Shown: positions 46,380 through 55,106, counted from the stretch's first letter. The stretch is DNA of 64,000 nt from Effrenium voratum (GCA_963377175.1 CAUJNA010003035.1:608185-672184), one strand, 5' to 3'. Program-made: numbers and translations. The notes: generated by a model not told the origin, from the sequence alone.

Positions 46380-47489
46380 ATGGCAGTCTCTGGGCAACTT
46401 TTTACACTCGTTGACCATGTTCTCTACGTGCTGGCAATACTGCTACCACCACCGTCGATACCAGCTGATGAGTACGAATCAATCACACAACTACCGTGGT
46501 TGGGCCTCATTCTGGAAGTCTTAGTTGTGGTCCGGATTGCCCTTCAGATTCCGAATCACGCTATGTCACACTCTCAACACACTGTGGCCAACAGGTATGA
46601 GATTCATAGATGTCGGTGCACTGCCTATTTATTGATCAGTTTCTTACAACGTCTCATTTCCCAAGATCATGGCTACTTTCCGCCGTTCTTTGAAGTCCTT
46701 CACTTCTACAAGGCTTCTCTCTTGTGTGAAATTATGCACTCCACTTTTGCCGACACGCGACATCTTCGCTCATTGCGGGCACGATTTCCGGACCTCTATG
46801 ACTTCATTCACGATCCAGGTCATCATCAACAACCGTGCGTCTACATCCGACTTTCCCCATGGCACACACCTTACTACGTTGGTGCGACTGATCAGGATGT
46901 TCTACGACGTGAACACTCACGCAGTCGCAAATTTCTACAACTACTTCGGGGACGTCATGCCTTCTTCGAACCCGCGCTTCACTACTGGAAGCGATCCAAT
47001 ACTTACTGGCTCTTCTGTGCTGTTCCGGTTGAGATCAAACTTCCCGTTTCCTCGGTTTGGGTCCAGGAAAGCAAATGGCAATACCTGCTACGCCCGCATT
47101 TGAATGCACCCTGGGTACACAGACTTCTGCGAAAGGTGGGCTTCCGGGAACACCTCGTTGATTTTCGACGTCACTCGTTGTCGTCTCCCACTTCCCTCGG
47201 CTTGCACAAACGCTTTCGACGACGACTACATCCGGATCTTCAACGGCAACTACGTCCCGACATGCTGGATGACATTCAGGCCCAGTACTCTATTCTCTAT
47301 CAGCTGGGATCCAATACAGGTGCATCGTTCCAAGCCATGCGTGACCTTCTGTCGGCAGCTTTCCCTCCTACTCAGCTTTACTACTTCTGCGGCTCTCCGT
47401 CTTTGTCAACGAGCCCTTCCGCTCCAAGGCGCAGAAACTCCTCGCCCAGGTGTTACGCAAACGACAGCTACAATCACCCACCACTTTGA
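46380..47489 (+). CDS. ORF2a: GIY-YIG endonuclease part of the EN-RT protein
   Basis: 369 codons from ATG 46380. Residues about 153-240 fit a GIY-YIG nuclease: CVY (153-155) for the GIY strand, YYVG (165-168) for YIG, the basic LRREHSR (175-181) containing the catalytic Arg, and Glu230 (VQESKW) as the likely metal ligand. In PLEs such a domain nicks the target DNA to prime reverse transcription. Residues 1-150 are hydrophobic/helical and unassigned. The start is uncertain: an upstream frame from ATG 46303 overlaps it in another phase, and an AG acceptor-like site ends at 46280. The reading clearly continues into ORF2b about 1 nt out of frame, so the last 30-40 residues here are probably not the native sequence. 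Confidence 0.8.
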   Translation: MAVSGQLFTLVDHVLYVLAILLPPPSIPADEYESITQLPWLGLILEVLVVVRIALQIPNHAMSHSQHTVANRYEIHRCRCTAYLLISFLQRLISQDHGYFPPFFEVLHFYKASLLCEIMHSTFADTRHLRSLRARFPDLYDFIHDPGHHQQPCVYIRLSPWHTPYYVGATDQDVLRREHSRSRKFLQLLRGRHAFFEPALHYWKRSNTYWLFCAVPVEIKLPVSSVWVQESKWQYLLRPHLNAPWVHRLLRKVGFREHLVDFRRHSLSSPTSLGLHKRFRRRLHPDLQRQLRPDMLDDIQAQYSILYQLGSNTGASFQAMRDLLSAAFPPTQLYYFCGSPSLSTSPSAPRRRNSSPRCYANDSYNHPPL

Positions 47490-49351
47490 CACAACTACTC
47501 CTACCGCCTCTACATGTCCGGAATTGGAAAGCTCTACTTGGCACATGGTTACAAAGCTGGATTGCTTCTCATCGTGATTTGTTTCCCTCCCTTTTCCTTC
47601 CAAAGATCCGGGTGGTGGAAACTCGCAGTGCCACGTTGGGCGACAAGATCTACAACTACCGCACATGGCAGCGCAGATGGACTCCTGAAACATCTTTTCC
47701 GTGTCGCTGTTTGGACATCGATGATCACCATATACACCGAGCACATGGACATGCTGTAATGGTTGATGAGTTCTCACGCATCAATGCGGACATTGACATG
47801 GAAATCATGGCCGCGTCAATGAAGGATCAGTATTTCGGTGATGTCGACTTGTTACATCAACGTTTCACTACGCAACTTCGCAAACTTGCTCGTCGCTGGC
47901 ATGTGCATGGTTCCAGTCTTCTTGTTGATCTGCAGCCGGTTTTGACTCAGTTGATGGACACTCATCGAGCTAACCTTCAAGATCGTGCTTATTGGTCATC
48001 GACATCGTTGCAGCGCACCGTGGCTTCTCTGTCATCGTGGGTTGTAATCCCCGCGGATCATTTCCCCTCCCGCGCACATGTGATTTGTCCGTCCCTGTTT
48101 GCCATACTGATGCGGAAGACCTTTTGCTCGGGAGATGTCTTTTCGCTATGCCGTGAATCCGCAGCATCTTTTCGCTCTGAAGTGGTGACTACGGTACCTT
48201 CCCTCCTACGTCAGCGATATGCATGGGGACTTCGACTTCAAGCACCGTTGCCCACAGCTCGCATCCTTCCAAAGCCGACCAAGGACTGGCAGAAAGCACG
48301 ACCCATCATTTCATTCTTTCGCACGTGGGCAGCTCCCTTCCTCACGGTCTTCGGCGCCCTCATATTTGAACTTACCAAAGCTACTTTTCCCGACATTGCA
48401 GGTCAACTTTCAGTACAAGAACTTGTCCAGCAGCTGTGGGAGTCGCTGTCAAAGGCAGATCCCGATGAATACATCCACCTGGTGTCACAAGACCTGTCAG
48501 GCTTCTTCACGTCCATTCCTACGGAACGCTTCCACCAGGCACTACAAGTGCTTCTCCATCGGTACGATCAAGTTGTTGGCCTTCGCAGATCCTCTCAATG
48601 GTCAGTGTTCGAAGTAAAGTCTGATCATCGACGCCGTATGTTCAAAGGAAAATGGCGCCGTCAAACAAAGATCCCTCGAACTTTTCATGAACAAGATCTC
48701 CGGCACCTTCTGGACTTTGTCATTGACAACAGTCACTTCGAGATCAACGGATACTTGTTCCGCCAAGAACGGGGAGTCGCTATGGGATCACCAGCCGCGC
48801 CACCGCTCTGCAATCTGGTTGCCACGGTTGAGGATTTCTTCTGGCACCAGACAATGTGTTCTCTGCGTTTTCGCATGCCCGATATCGGTGTGATCTGGCA
48901 TGAGCGCTACGTCGACAATCGTTTCATTCTACTTCGTGATTCTGCCCCACACTCGCCCGTGCTCATGAATTTTCTTTCCCTGGAATTTTATCGCCCACCA
49001 GTGATGCTTGAGGTTCAACATGATGACAAAGTGCTGGGCTATCGATGTGATTCTTCTTCCAGAACTATTGCACCACAGCTACCTGATCATCCCTCCCAAA
49101 TCAAAGGAATTCGGAGTGCCAATGATCAGATGTTTACTTATTCTTCCTGGTCTTCTCGCTCCTGGCTCATCATACGTGGTGCACAACCTGCGGTTCAGCA
49201 ACAGCAAGGACTTAACGCTCTCAAACGCCTTTATGAGGCCAAAGGTTTCGACCCCCACCTTCTCCGTGACGTTCGGCGTCGACTCGGGACAAAATCTGCA
49301 TGTGAGCTTGTCATGTCGTATCTTCTTGCGCACGCTTGTGATTGTTGTTGA
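47345..49351 (+). CDS. ORF2b: reverse transcriptase part of the EN-RT protein
   Basis: This frame is open from 47345 (stop at 47342-47344) to 49351 and needs no start of its own if joined to ORF2a. RT signatures in order: IPADH...HVICP (from 48047, the place of the PLE DKG-type motif), KPTKDWQKARPIISF (about 48272-48316), motif A SQDLSGFFTSIP with catalytic Asp at 48491, motif B GVAMGSPAAPP (from 48773), motif C RYVDNRF with Asp at 48914 and Asn at 48917. A thumb-like C-terminus with SWLIIRGAQP follows. LYxNIP-type motif A and GxxMGSPLSP-type motif B are PLE/telomerase-like features. The second Asp of YxDD is Asn here. There is no nuclease after the RT, so the nuclease is N-terminal as in Naiad/Chlamys elements. 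Confidence 0.9.
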   Translation, partial: PSVGSFPSYSALLLLRLSVFVNEPFRSKAQKLLAQVLRKRQLQSPTTLTQLLLPPLHVRNWKALLGTWLQSWIASHRDLFPSLFLPKIRVVETRSATLGDKIYNYRTWQRRWTPETSFPCRCLDIDDHHIHRAHGHAVMVDEFSRINADIDMEIMAASMKDQYFGDVDLLHQRFTTQLRKLARRWHVHGSSLLVDLQPVLTQLMDTHRANLQDRAYWSSTSLQRTVASLSSWVVIPADHFPSRAHVICPSLFAILMRKTFCSGDVFSLCRESAASFRSEVVTTVPSLLRQRYAWGLRLQAPLPTARILPKPTKDWQKARPIISFFRTWAAPFLTVFGALIFELTKATFPDIAGQLSVQELVQQLWESLSKADPDEYIHLVSQDLSGFFTSIPTERFHQALQVLLHRYDQVVGLRRSSQWSVFEVKSDHRRRMFKGKWRRQTKIPRTFHEQDLRHLLDFVIDNSHFEINGYLFRQERGVAMGSPAAPPLCNLVATVEDFFWHQTMCSLRFRMPDIGVIWHERYVDNRFILLRDSAPHSPVLMNFLSLEFYRPPVMLEVQHDDKVLGYRCDSSSRTIAPQLPDHPSQIKGIRSANDQMFTYSSWSSRSWLIIRGAQPAVQQQQGLNALKRLYEAKGFDPHLLRDVRRRLGTKSACELVMSYLLAHACDCC

Positions 49352-49389
49352 TGTATTGCGTTGTGTCTGCATGCAGCTGGCTCAGAACC

Positions 49390-50763
49390 ATGGCGGAGTA
49401 CACGGTCACCAGTCTCTTGCGCTCAGACGGATCAGTGCAAACTACGAGCCGCGTGACGCTGGAGCACCTTCCCAACTTCATCAACGGCAATGAGATGCAA
49501 ATGTTCATCCGGACACACGGACTAGCACACCAGCAAAGTGTACAATCCCACGGCCCATCCCGTGACGCTCCGGCACTTGGATCCGAGGCCAACATCCGAG
49601 CGGTACGCAATCACACCGGAAGGTCACGTTCGCGCTCACCCAGGTCCCGTCATTCCCGGATCAAGCTCACCCCAGGCCCACAGGGAAAGTCAGATGAGGA
49701 GGAGGACTGGGGTGAATGGAAAAGTGATGGGAGGCGTGCTCATGGTGATCAAAGGAGGCCCCGCTCGCCTCCGTTGCCTCCCGCTCAAGTCAGTCCATCC
49801 GAGAACCGCATTGTGCTGCTTCCTCTCTCAGTTCGACAGCATGTACCCGATTTTGGCAGTCATCGCTTCAAGCTGCGCACTGGTTGCCGGGTCGAGGAAA
49901 TTGCCATCGTAGTGAACGATGTCCTTTACTACACCTTGCCCTCGATTGCCGCCTTAGTATTTCCTGAACCTGAGCAGTGGAAGAAATCGTGGGAGACGGT
50001 CTACAGGAGCCTCATGCCGCATCGCCGCAGCATCATCGAAGATGAGCAGCGGGTCAAGTCCATTTCGGAGTTTCCGTTTTCTCCGCCACCACATGGCGTC
50101 CCGGGACGTTGGACGGATCAAGTGGTCAGAGACATGTCTGACTACTTCCAGATCTCCCCGAAGTCACTGCCGCAGCAACTCATCGTACAGCTTGGCATTT
50201 GCGAAGAAAAATGGCCATATATCCGCAGGACTGCACGGACGTATCACCACTTCTCGACGGACAAAAAGAACTCCCAGAAGAACCTCTTCGGGATCATCTT
50301 CTCGTTTGAGCCGCGCCGATTGCTGCCGGACAAGCATCGCACTCAGTCACAGTCGACGTTTTTCTGGTCCCACAATACCAATATGCAGGCGGCCATGAAC
50401 ATCCTGCGTGATGAAGAGCTGATCAGACCCTCAAAATGGCAAGAGCATCCTTCCCCCAACCGCGAGTGCTCAAACTGGAACGAAGTCTGGTTGCCTCCGA
50501 TGGGATTTTACTGCAGGGGCAGCCTTCAATCTCAGGAAGCGGCAGTCCAATCAGCAGCGCAGTTCGCGGGAATTCACACGGATCGCCCCGTGTGCATTGG
50601 TGGAACTGCACGACTCCGGCAACAGCATTGCACCATACCCCGTGGCGGAGTGTACGCTGACATAGCTGCTTCCCATTACTATGACTGCATTCACGCCAAA
50701 GATGGCAGGTGGAAACTCCGATCATCGATTGCGGTGCCCAGCTACATGGGCATGTTCTGGTGA
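49390..50763 (+). CDS. ORF3: RS-containing protein with possible ART-like tail
   Basis: 457 residues from ATG 49390 (ACCATGG context), 36 bp after the RT stop and 14 bp after an acceptor-like GCATGCAG (ending 49376). Residues 76-92 are RS-rich (GRSRSRSPRSRHSR), 100-130 mixed acidic/basic, and 140-320 globular. The C-terminal third has WSHNT (326-330), then AAMNILRDEELIRPS (334-348) and a later FYCRGS (373-378). The H-x-T...A..IL...LIRPS pattern resembles the start of ADP-ribosyltransferase or RNA 2'-phosphotransferase (KptA-like) folds. The conserved later residues cannot be assigned, so this is only a suggestion. Otherwise it is a hypothetical accessory protein of the element. Confidence 0.8.
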   Translation: MAEYTVTSLLRSDGSVQTTSRVTLEHLPNFINGNEMQMFIRTHGLAHQQSVQSHGPSRDAPALGSEANIRAVRNHTGRSRSRSPRSRHSRIKLTPGPQGKSDEEEDWGEWKSDGRRAHGDQRRPRSPPLPPAQVSPSENRIVLLPLSVRQHVPDFGSHRFKLRTGCRVEEIAIVVNDVLYYTLPSIAALVFPEPEQWKKSWETVYRSLMPHRRSIIEDEQRVKSISEFPFSPPPHGVPGRWTDQVVRDMSDYFQISPKSLPQQLIVQLGICEEKWPYIRRTARTYHHFSTDKKNSQKNLFGIIFSFEPRRLLPDKHRTQSQSTFFWSHNTNMQAAMNILRDEELIRPSKWQEHPSPNRECSNWNEVWLPPMGFYCRGSLQSQEAAVQSAAQFAGIHTDRPVCIGGTARLRQQHCTIPRGGVYADIAASHYYDCIHAKDGRWKLRSSIAVPSYMGMFW

Positions 50764-50998
50764 ACGACTATGGCAATGCAGTCTGACAACCCTTTTGCAC
50801 AGGCCCACCGTGGTTTGTGCCCTGACTTTCATGGTGTACATCATGACGCTCCTCTTCCGGAAAAAGCGTATGGGGTTGCCTGAGGCTCATGTCTTGATGA
50901 AGTGTGTTGCATGCTTGTTGTGTTGCTTGCCGTCGCCGCATTTTGAGTAGATTACTGATTGACTTGGCCCTCTCTGTCGCATCTTCACCTGCATTGTG

Positions 50999-51502
50999 AT
51001 GGATCATGGGGACCTTTTACGTGAATGTCGGCACATGCTGCTTGCCATCTCGTCGCAAATCAGTCTTCTTCTGGCCGGACTGCAACGTCTTGAAGGCCAG
51101 CAGCGGCATCCACAGCCGCCACCACCGCCACCGGTTCCTGACGGCCAACTACCGCCGCTACCCCCGCCATCTACGACGCCACCGCCCTTGCCGGCAACAT
51201 CAGTCCGGCCAGATTACATGACAGCACCGGTCACTCTTGTGGCCACCTCAGACAACCGTACGGAGCACCCTGCTCACGTCCGCACGGTGAGTGTCAGTAC
51301 TTCCTGGGAGCACAGACGGAGGAGAAGGTCCAGACATCGGGAGCCTCATCGGCGTCGATCTCGCAGTCATCACCGGCGGCTTCCTGGCCGACCTGACGAC
51401 GCGGTTCCCACGTCCCGCCGCCATGCCTACAATCCGAAGTACCCGCCGGCAGTCAAGGCCATGCCGGCGTGTCGACCATCAGGTCTGTCGTATGACCGTT
51501 GA
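50999..51502 (+). CDS. ORF4: small polyproline/RS protein
   Basis: 167 residues. Residues 1-34 form an amphipathic helix (MLLAISSQISLLLAGLQRLE). 38-70 is polyproline, and 105-130 is a dense Arg/His/Ser tract (HRRRRRSRHREPHRRRSRS). No domain is recognised. Its plan (short hydrophobic helix, then proline- and RS-rich tail) repeats in ORF5, whose first helix is similar in pattern, so the two may be distant paralogues. A 235-bp T/G-rich spacer with an AG acceptor-like site (TTTTGAG, about 50947) precedes it. The nearby CDS-like frame at 51291 is a shadow. Confidence 0.65.
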   Translation: MDHGDLLRECRHMLLAISSQISLLLAGLQRLEGQQRHPQPPPPPPVPDGQLPPLPPPSTTPPPLPATSVRPDYMTAPVTLVATSDNRTEHPAHVRTVSVSTSWEHRRRRRSRHREPHRRRSRSHHRRLPGRPDDAVPTSRRHAYNPKYPPAVKAMPACRPSGLSYDR

Positions 51503-51621
51503 CGGAACACCAGCGGCAAAAGGACCTCAGTATTTCGGCGCATGCATGTTCGCAAGCATCATGTCTTCGCAGTTCCGCAGCCTTACTTGCTTGATTTGTC
51601 CTTGCTGTGTGTTCATTTGCC

Positions 51622-52350
51622 ATGCAGTTGTCAGCCGAGTTTGTGAATAACCTGGTGGCGGTACTCAATGTCCTTGCATCCCAAGTTGCGACAGCTCTGG
51701 ACACCCTGAACTTTGCCCTGATGACCGAGCGAAGCCATCCGTCAGACACTAGAGTGTCTCCCAGGGCACCACGGAACTCCAGGCACGGGCTGCGCCCTCG
51801 CATCATCACAGAGCGCATTTCGTCTGACCGATCCCGCTCTCCCACTCGAATTCGAACCCGACCTTTGGACACTTCATCCACCTGGTATATACCGGCCTTA
51901 TCCCCGCCTCGTGCGGCACATCGGGATGCCGCTGACAACAATTCTGGTCGTCGGCCTGAATCGATGTTGGATCACCTGCCACCACCACGGCCGCTTGCTC
52001 CCTTAGCCCCACACGGCGGACGAGAACCGGGACAGATGACGCCTACGACACCTGACTCGGATTCTGATGGTTCAGTGCGTCCACATCCAGGTGCCTCGTC
52101 GTTCCGACCGTCTCCTACGGTGGTTCATGGACCTCGGGAACTTCTACAAGAATTCACCATTGCACTTCGCAATGCACACCGTGAACCTTTCACGGCATGG
52201 ACACAGGGTGAGCTGGATGAGATGGTGCGACGGAAGAAAGACAAGGATTCCAGGCCCACCTACAAAACCATTGCTCGGTTCCTTCAGAAGCCCATTGAGG
52301 AAGTCAAGCAGGCATGGAAGGTCTATCAGCAACTTGAGGCTCGCGGCTAG
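51622..52350 (+). CDS. ORF5: RS/proline protein with Myb/SANT-like domain
   Basis: 242 residues from ATG 51622. If the acceptor-like GCCATGCAG that overlaps this ATG is used, the next start is Met34 (51721). Residues 6-33 are an amphipathic helix, 50-85 Arg/Ser-rich, and 110-165 Pro-rich with an acidic spot. The C-terminus (about 190-240) reads FTAWTQGELDEMVRRKKDK...TYKTIARFLQ...EEVKQAWKVY. This three-helix pattern with Trp, Ile-Ala and Trp at Myb/SANT spacing indicates a likely DNA-binding domain. In a retroelement it could guide integration or packaging, but that is inference. It is preceded by the T-rich spacer 51503-51621. Confidence 0.75.
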   Translation: MQLSAEFVNNLVAVLNVLASQVATALDTLNFALMTERSHPSDTRVSPRAPRNSRHGLRPRIITERISSDRSRSPTRIRTRPLDTSSTWYIPALSPPRAAHRDAADNNSGRRPESMLDHLPPPRPLAPLAPHGGREPGQMTPTTPDSDSDGSVRPHPGASSFRPSPTVVHGPRELLQEFTIALRNAHREPFTAWTQGELDEMVRRKKDKDSRPTYKTIARFLQKPIEEVKQAWKVYQQLEARG

Positions 52351-52579
52351 GAACCCGGTCATCAAATGCAACAGCGACCACAGGAGGACTAAATGGTAGG
52401 CCGTGGCGGTGTATTCGGTTAGCGCTGCAGGTTGTTGCGACGGTTGGGATTGCAGTCATTATTGATCACATGAAATTTGCTTGCTTGCACTTGACTGGCA
52501 TTTTACCAGGGTAATATTGCTTGCCGTTGTGGGTGTTGCCGCTGACGTGAATTGAATGCATGACTGAGTTGCTCAAATC

Positions 52580-53149
52580 ATGTCGGAACAAGTCGTACAG
52601 ACGTACATTACTTGGACCCATGGAGCGCAGCCGACGTGGTTACAGTTTCACGGACCTGGTGCCCTGCTTGACAGACCCATTCGGCAGACTACGTCACCTC
52701 CGCCCCCACCAAGTTTCCCACTGCTTCTTCCACCTCCGCCTCCTCCACCGCCACCACCACCGGTGATTCTACACCCACAGTTTATGCCCTCAGTACGGAG
52801 CCCCTCGATCTCAGCTCCTCGCGGACAATCCTGCCCTGCCACATCGAAATCGCAGCGCACACGCCGCTCGATCTACAGCACTGACAATTCCCGTGATGAA
52901 GAGCTACGCAGTCCAGGGCGTTCATCCAAACGATCTCGGACAGCATCCGCTTCTGCACCGCGGAGATCTCGGCGGCCCTTTACCGTGTTCCCCTCCAAAC
53001 GTGCTGACCGTCCATCGCTGTCCCCATCGGCAAATTGCAAGCATTACTGTCATGCCTTCCTGCGCCATGGGCGGAAATGTCTTTCCCCTTGTGCTCGTAG
53101 ACGACCAGGACATTATCATTGCAGGTGTGCGCGGCATCAACGGCGGTGA
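52580..53149 (+). CDS. ORF6: polyproline/RS protein with Cys/His cluster
   Basis: 189 residues from ATG 52580. Residues 9-27 (YITWTHGAQPTWLQFHGPG) align without gaps to the N-terminal motif of ORF7 (YFEYQIERGVEWIRIYSPG). The Tyr, Trp, Pro and Gly positions agree, so ORF6 may be a distant or chimeric member of that family. 40-62 is polyproline and 80-145 is Arg/Ser-rich. The last 38 residues hold a Cys/His cluster (CKHYCHAF, GRKCLSPC, GHYHCRCARH) that could bind zinc. No known family is recognised. A T/G-rich spacer of 229 bp lies upstream. Confidence 0.7.
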   Translation: MSEQVVQTYITWTHGAQPTWLQFHGPGALLDRPIRQTTSPPPPPSFPLLLPPPPPPPPPPPVILHPQFMPSVRSPSISAPRGQSCPATSKSQRTRRSIYSTDNSRDEELRSPGRSSKRSRTASASAPRRSRRPFTVFPSKRADRPSLSPSANCKHYCHAFLRHGRKCLSPCARRRPGHYHCRCARHQRR

Positions 53150-53332
53150 AGCTTAGGCGTCGTATAAGTCGTATATTACAAACCTCGCTGCTGTGTCTCA
53201 CCTTGAGTTTGAAAAGTTGCCTTGCATTGCTTTGGTTGACACTTCAGCTGCGCGCGGTTGTCATTGCATGTGTGTCTTCGCCGCAGATTTTCGATTGCTT
53301 TTAGCGGCCGCGCGATAGCCTGTCTTGCCGCT

Positions 53333-53755
53333 ATGAACCCTCAATATTTCGAGTACCAGATCGAGAGAGGAGTGGAATGGATTCGAATTTACTCACCGGG
53401 CACGTGGCGACCCGTTCCCGATGATGCTCCAGTGCTCGCCCCGGTCTACGCTTCCACGTATCGGGAGTGGCGCAGGTCATATCGCTTCCAAGTGTACTGG
53501 TCCGAAGACAGCACCGGAGGAACAACAGCGGATCCCATTGTCACGCCCAGTTCGTATGTGTCCTACCACGTGTGGGAGTACCGAGACTGGCAAACACGAG
53601 GGTATCAACGACTTGGAGCTCCTTTACCAGCCATTGGACTCGCGATGCTCGTGAATGCAGACGCCAATTCCTCGGTGGACTCATCGGTTCCGGATGGGGC
53701 GTGGCGAGAGCCGTCACCACCACCATTCTATGATCCTTGGAACGATTCGGAGTGA
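53333..53755 (+). CDS. ORF7: tandem-family protein, member 1
   Basis: 140 residues from ATG 53333, chosen because it directly precedes the conserved N-terminus YFEYQI. Family motifs in order: YFEYQI (5-10), EWIRIYSPGTW (15-25), STYREWRRSY (about 42-51), VYWSEDSTGGT (about 54-64), YRDWQTRGYQRLG (about 83-95). The last ~40 residues are acidic/proline-rich and variable. No known family is recognised. Aromatic-rich, evenly spaced motifs suggest a small folded domain of about 95 residues. It is the first of four related genes. Spacer 53150-53332 has an acceptor-like CGCCGCAG (ending 53286). Confidence 0.8.
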   Translation: MNPQYFEYQIERGVEWIRIYSPGTWRPVPDDAPVLAPVYASTYREWRRSYRFQVYWSEDSTGGTTADPIVTPSSYVSYHVWEYRDWQTRGYQRLGAPLPAIGLAMLVNADANSSVDSSVPDGAWREPSPPPFYDPWNDSE

Positions 53756-53900
53756 TACTTGAGCAACATGTCGGATAAAATGACGCGGTTGTGCTTGCTT
53801 TGTGTGCGATTCCATGTTGAGTTGTCTTGCTTGGTGTTGTGCGTTCCGTCTCCAGTTGTTCGCCGCTTTCATTTGACTCTGAGCGGTTTGCCTGGTTGAT

Positions 53901-54344
53901 ATGTTCAATTGTACAATGTATAGCGCAGCACGATGGGTCCTGCCTCGCTACTTTGACTACGACATCGTCAATGGCCCCGCGAATACGAGTGTAGAATGGA
54001 TTCGGATCTATGTACCGGGTCCGTGGCATCCAGTCGCCGAGAACACCTTGGGACCAGCCCCGGATGACTCAACCACCTATCGGGAATGGCGCAAGGTTTA
54101 CCACTTCGAAGTGTATTGGCCGAGGGATAGCACAGGCGGCACCAATACAGGTGCTGTTTCGCAGCCGGTATCTTATGCATCCTTCTATACTTGGCATTAT
54201 AGAGACTGGGTCACCAGGGGATACCAACGGCTGGGTCGCCCACACCCTAGCATTGCGCGGCCAGTTTTCGCTTCGGGCGCACCGGACCTCATGTACGCTG
54301 GATTGACCTCTTCATCGGCATCCTCCAACTCGGATGGTGGCTGA
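53901..54344 (+). CDS. ORF8: tandem-family protein, member 2
   Basis: 147 residues. It is closest to ORF7, sharing YFDYDI, EWIRIYVPGPW, TTYREWRKVY, VYWPRDSTGGT and YRDWVTRGYQRLG. ORF7 and ORF8 alone share the DSTGGT insertion, so they are the youngest pair. A short N-terminal extension (about 16 residues) precedes YFDYDI, and the C-terminus is Ser-rich. Function unknown. Spacer 53756-53900 contains an acceptor-like GTCTCCAG (ending 53855). Confidence 0.8.
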   Translation: MFNCTMYSAARWVLPRYFDYDIVNGPANTSVEWIRIYVPGPWHPVAENTLGPAPDDSTTYREWRKVYHFEVYWPRDSTGGTNTGAVSQPVSYASFYTWHYRDWVTRGYQRLGRPHPSIARPVFASGAPDLMYAGLTSSSASSNSDGG

Positions 54345-54524
54345 TGCTCGTCCTCGCCTTCCTGGGGAGTCTGTTCAGTTCAATTCGATTCGGGAGATTG
54401 ACTTCGATACCGGAGCCGTGCATTGCTGCAAAAGTGATTTCTTGCACTGTGGTAGTTGTGTCTCTTTCAGTAATTGTTGTCTGCAGCCGTACCTATCAAT
54501 TTGTCTTTCCGGGTTTGCGTTGTC

Positions 54525-55106
54525 ATGCCGTGGCTGGAATGGTGTCCGGATCCTCAACAACCAGATGCCCAGTGGGTCAAGATCTTTCATCCGGGATCAT
54601 GGACTCCACATGAAGAACATGATGCTCCACCTCCACCGCACACGTATAGAGAGTGGAGGGAGTTCTATGCTCCCAACCCGGACCAAGACGGTGAGCAGCT
54701 CAATGTCACCATGTGGTACAAAAGAGACTGGGCCACAGAGGGCTATCGGAGAGTCGCTGCCCCTCAAGCTGGTCATGACTTTGATTCTATGTCTTTTCCT
54801 GATCATCACAGCGTGGCCACGCAATCCGCGGCATTGAGTATGTCACCGCAGATGTTAGAAGCGATCCTTAGATCCTCGGATGCGGCGGATTTCTCTACCG
54901 AAGAACTGACTCGTCTCCAAGAGGGGATTTCTCAACAACTGACAGCTCGCGCACGTCACGCTTCCCAACTTCATCAACCTGTACGTGCATCACGTGGAAT
55001 CACACCATCGGAGACTGTTGGGGTCTCCGACCCATACCGGCCTGTTAATCCTCCCGACAGCTGCAAAGCCAAGGCGAGACCTATCTTCGAGCTAAATGAG
55101 GACTAG
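54525..55106 (+). CDS. ORF9: tandem-family protein, member 3, with long tail
   Basis: 193 residues from ATG 54525 (MPWLEW). It keeps QWVKIFHPGSW, HTYREWREFY and YKRDWATEGYRRV but lacks the DSTGGT insertion and has no YF[DE]xxI start. After the family domain (about residues 1-85), a helical, Ser/Glu-rich tail of about 110 residues follows (for example MLEAILRSSDAADFSTEELT). Function unknown. Spacer 54345-54524 holds an acceptor-like TTGTCTGCAG (ending 54486). Confidence 0.8.
   Translation: MPWLEWCPDPQQPDAQWVKIFHPGSWTPHEEHDAPPPPHTYREWREFYAPNPDQDGEQLNVTMWYKRDWATEGYRRVAAPQAGHDFDSMSFPDHHSVATQSAALSMSPQMLEAILRSSDAADFSTEELTRLQEGISQQLTARARHASQLHQPVRASRGITPSETVGVSDPYRPVNPPDSCKAKARPIFELNED

Noticed and set aside
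47104..47577. Alternative + frame across the EN-RT junction
   Set aside because: It lacks RT or nuclease motifs; the neighbouring frames carry the family motifs on both sides.
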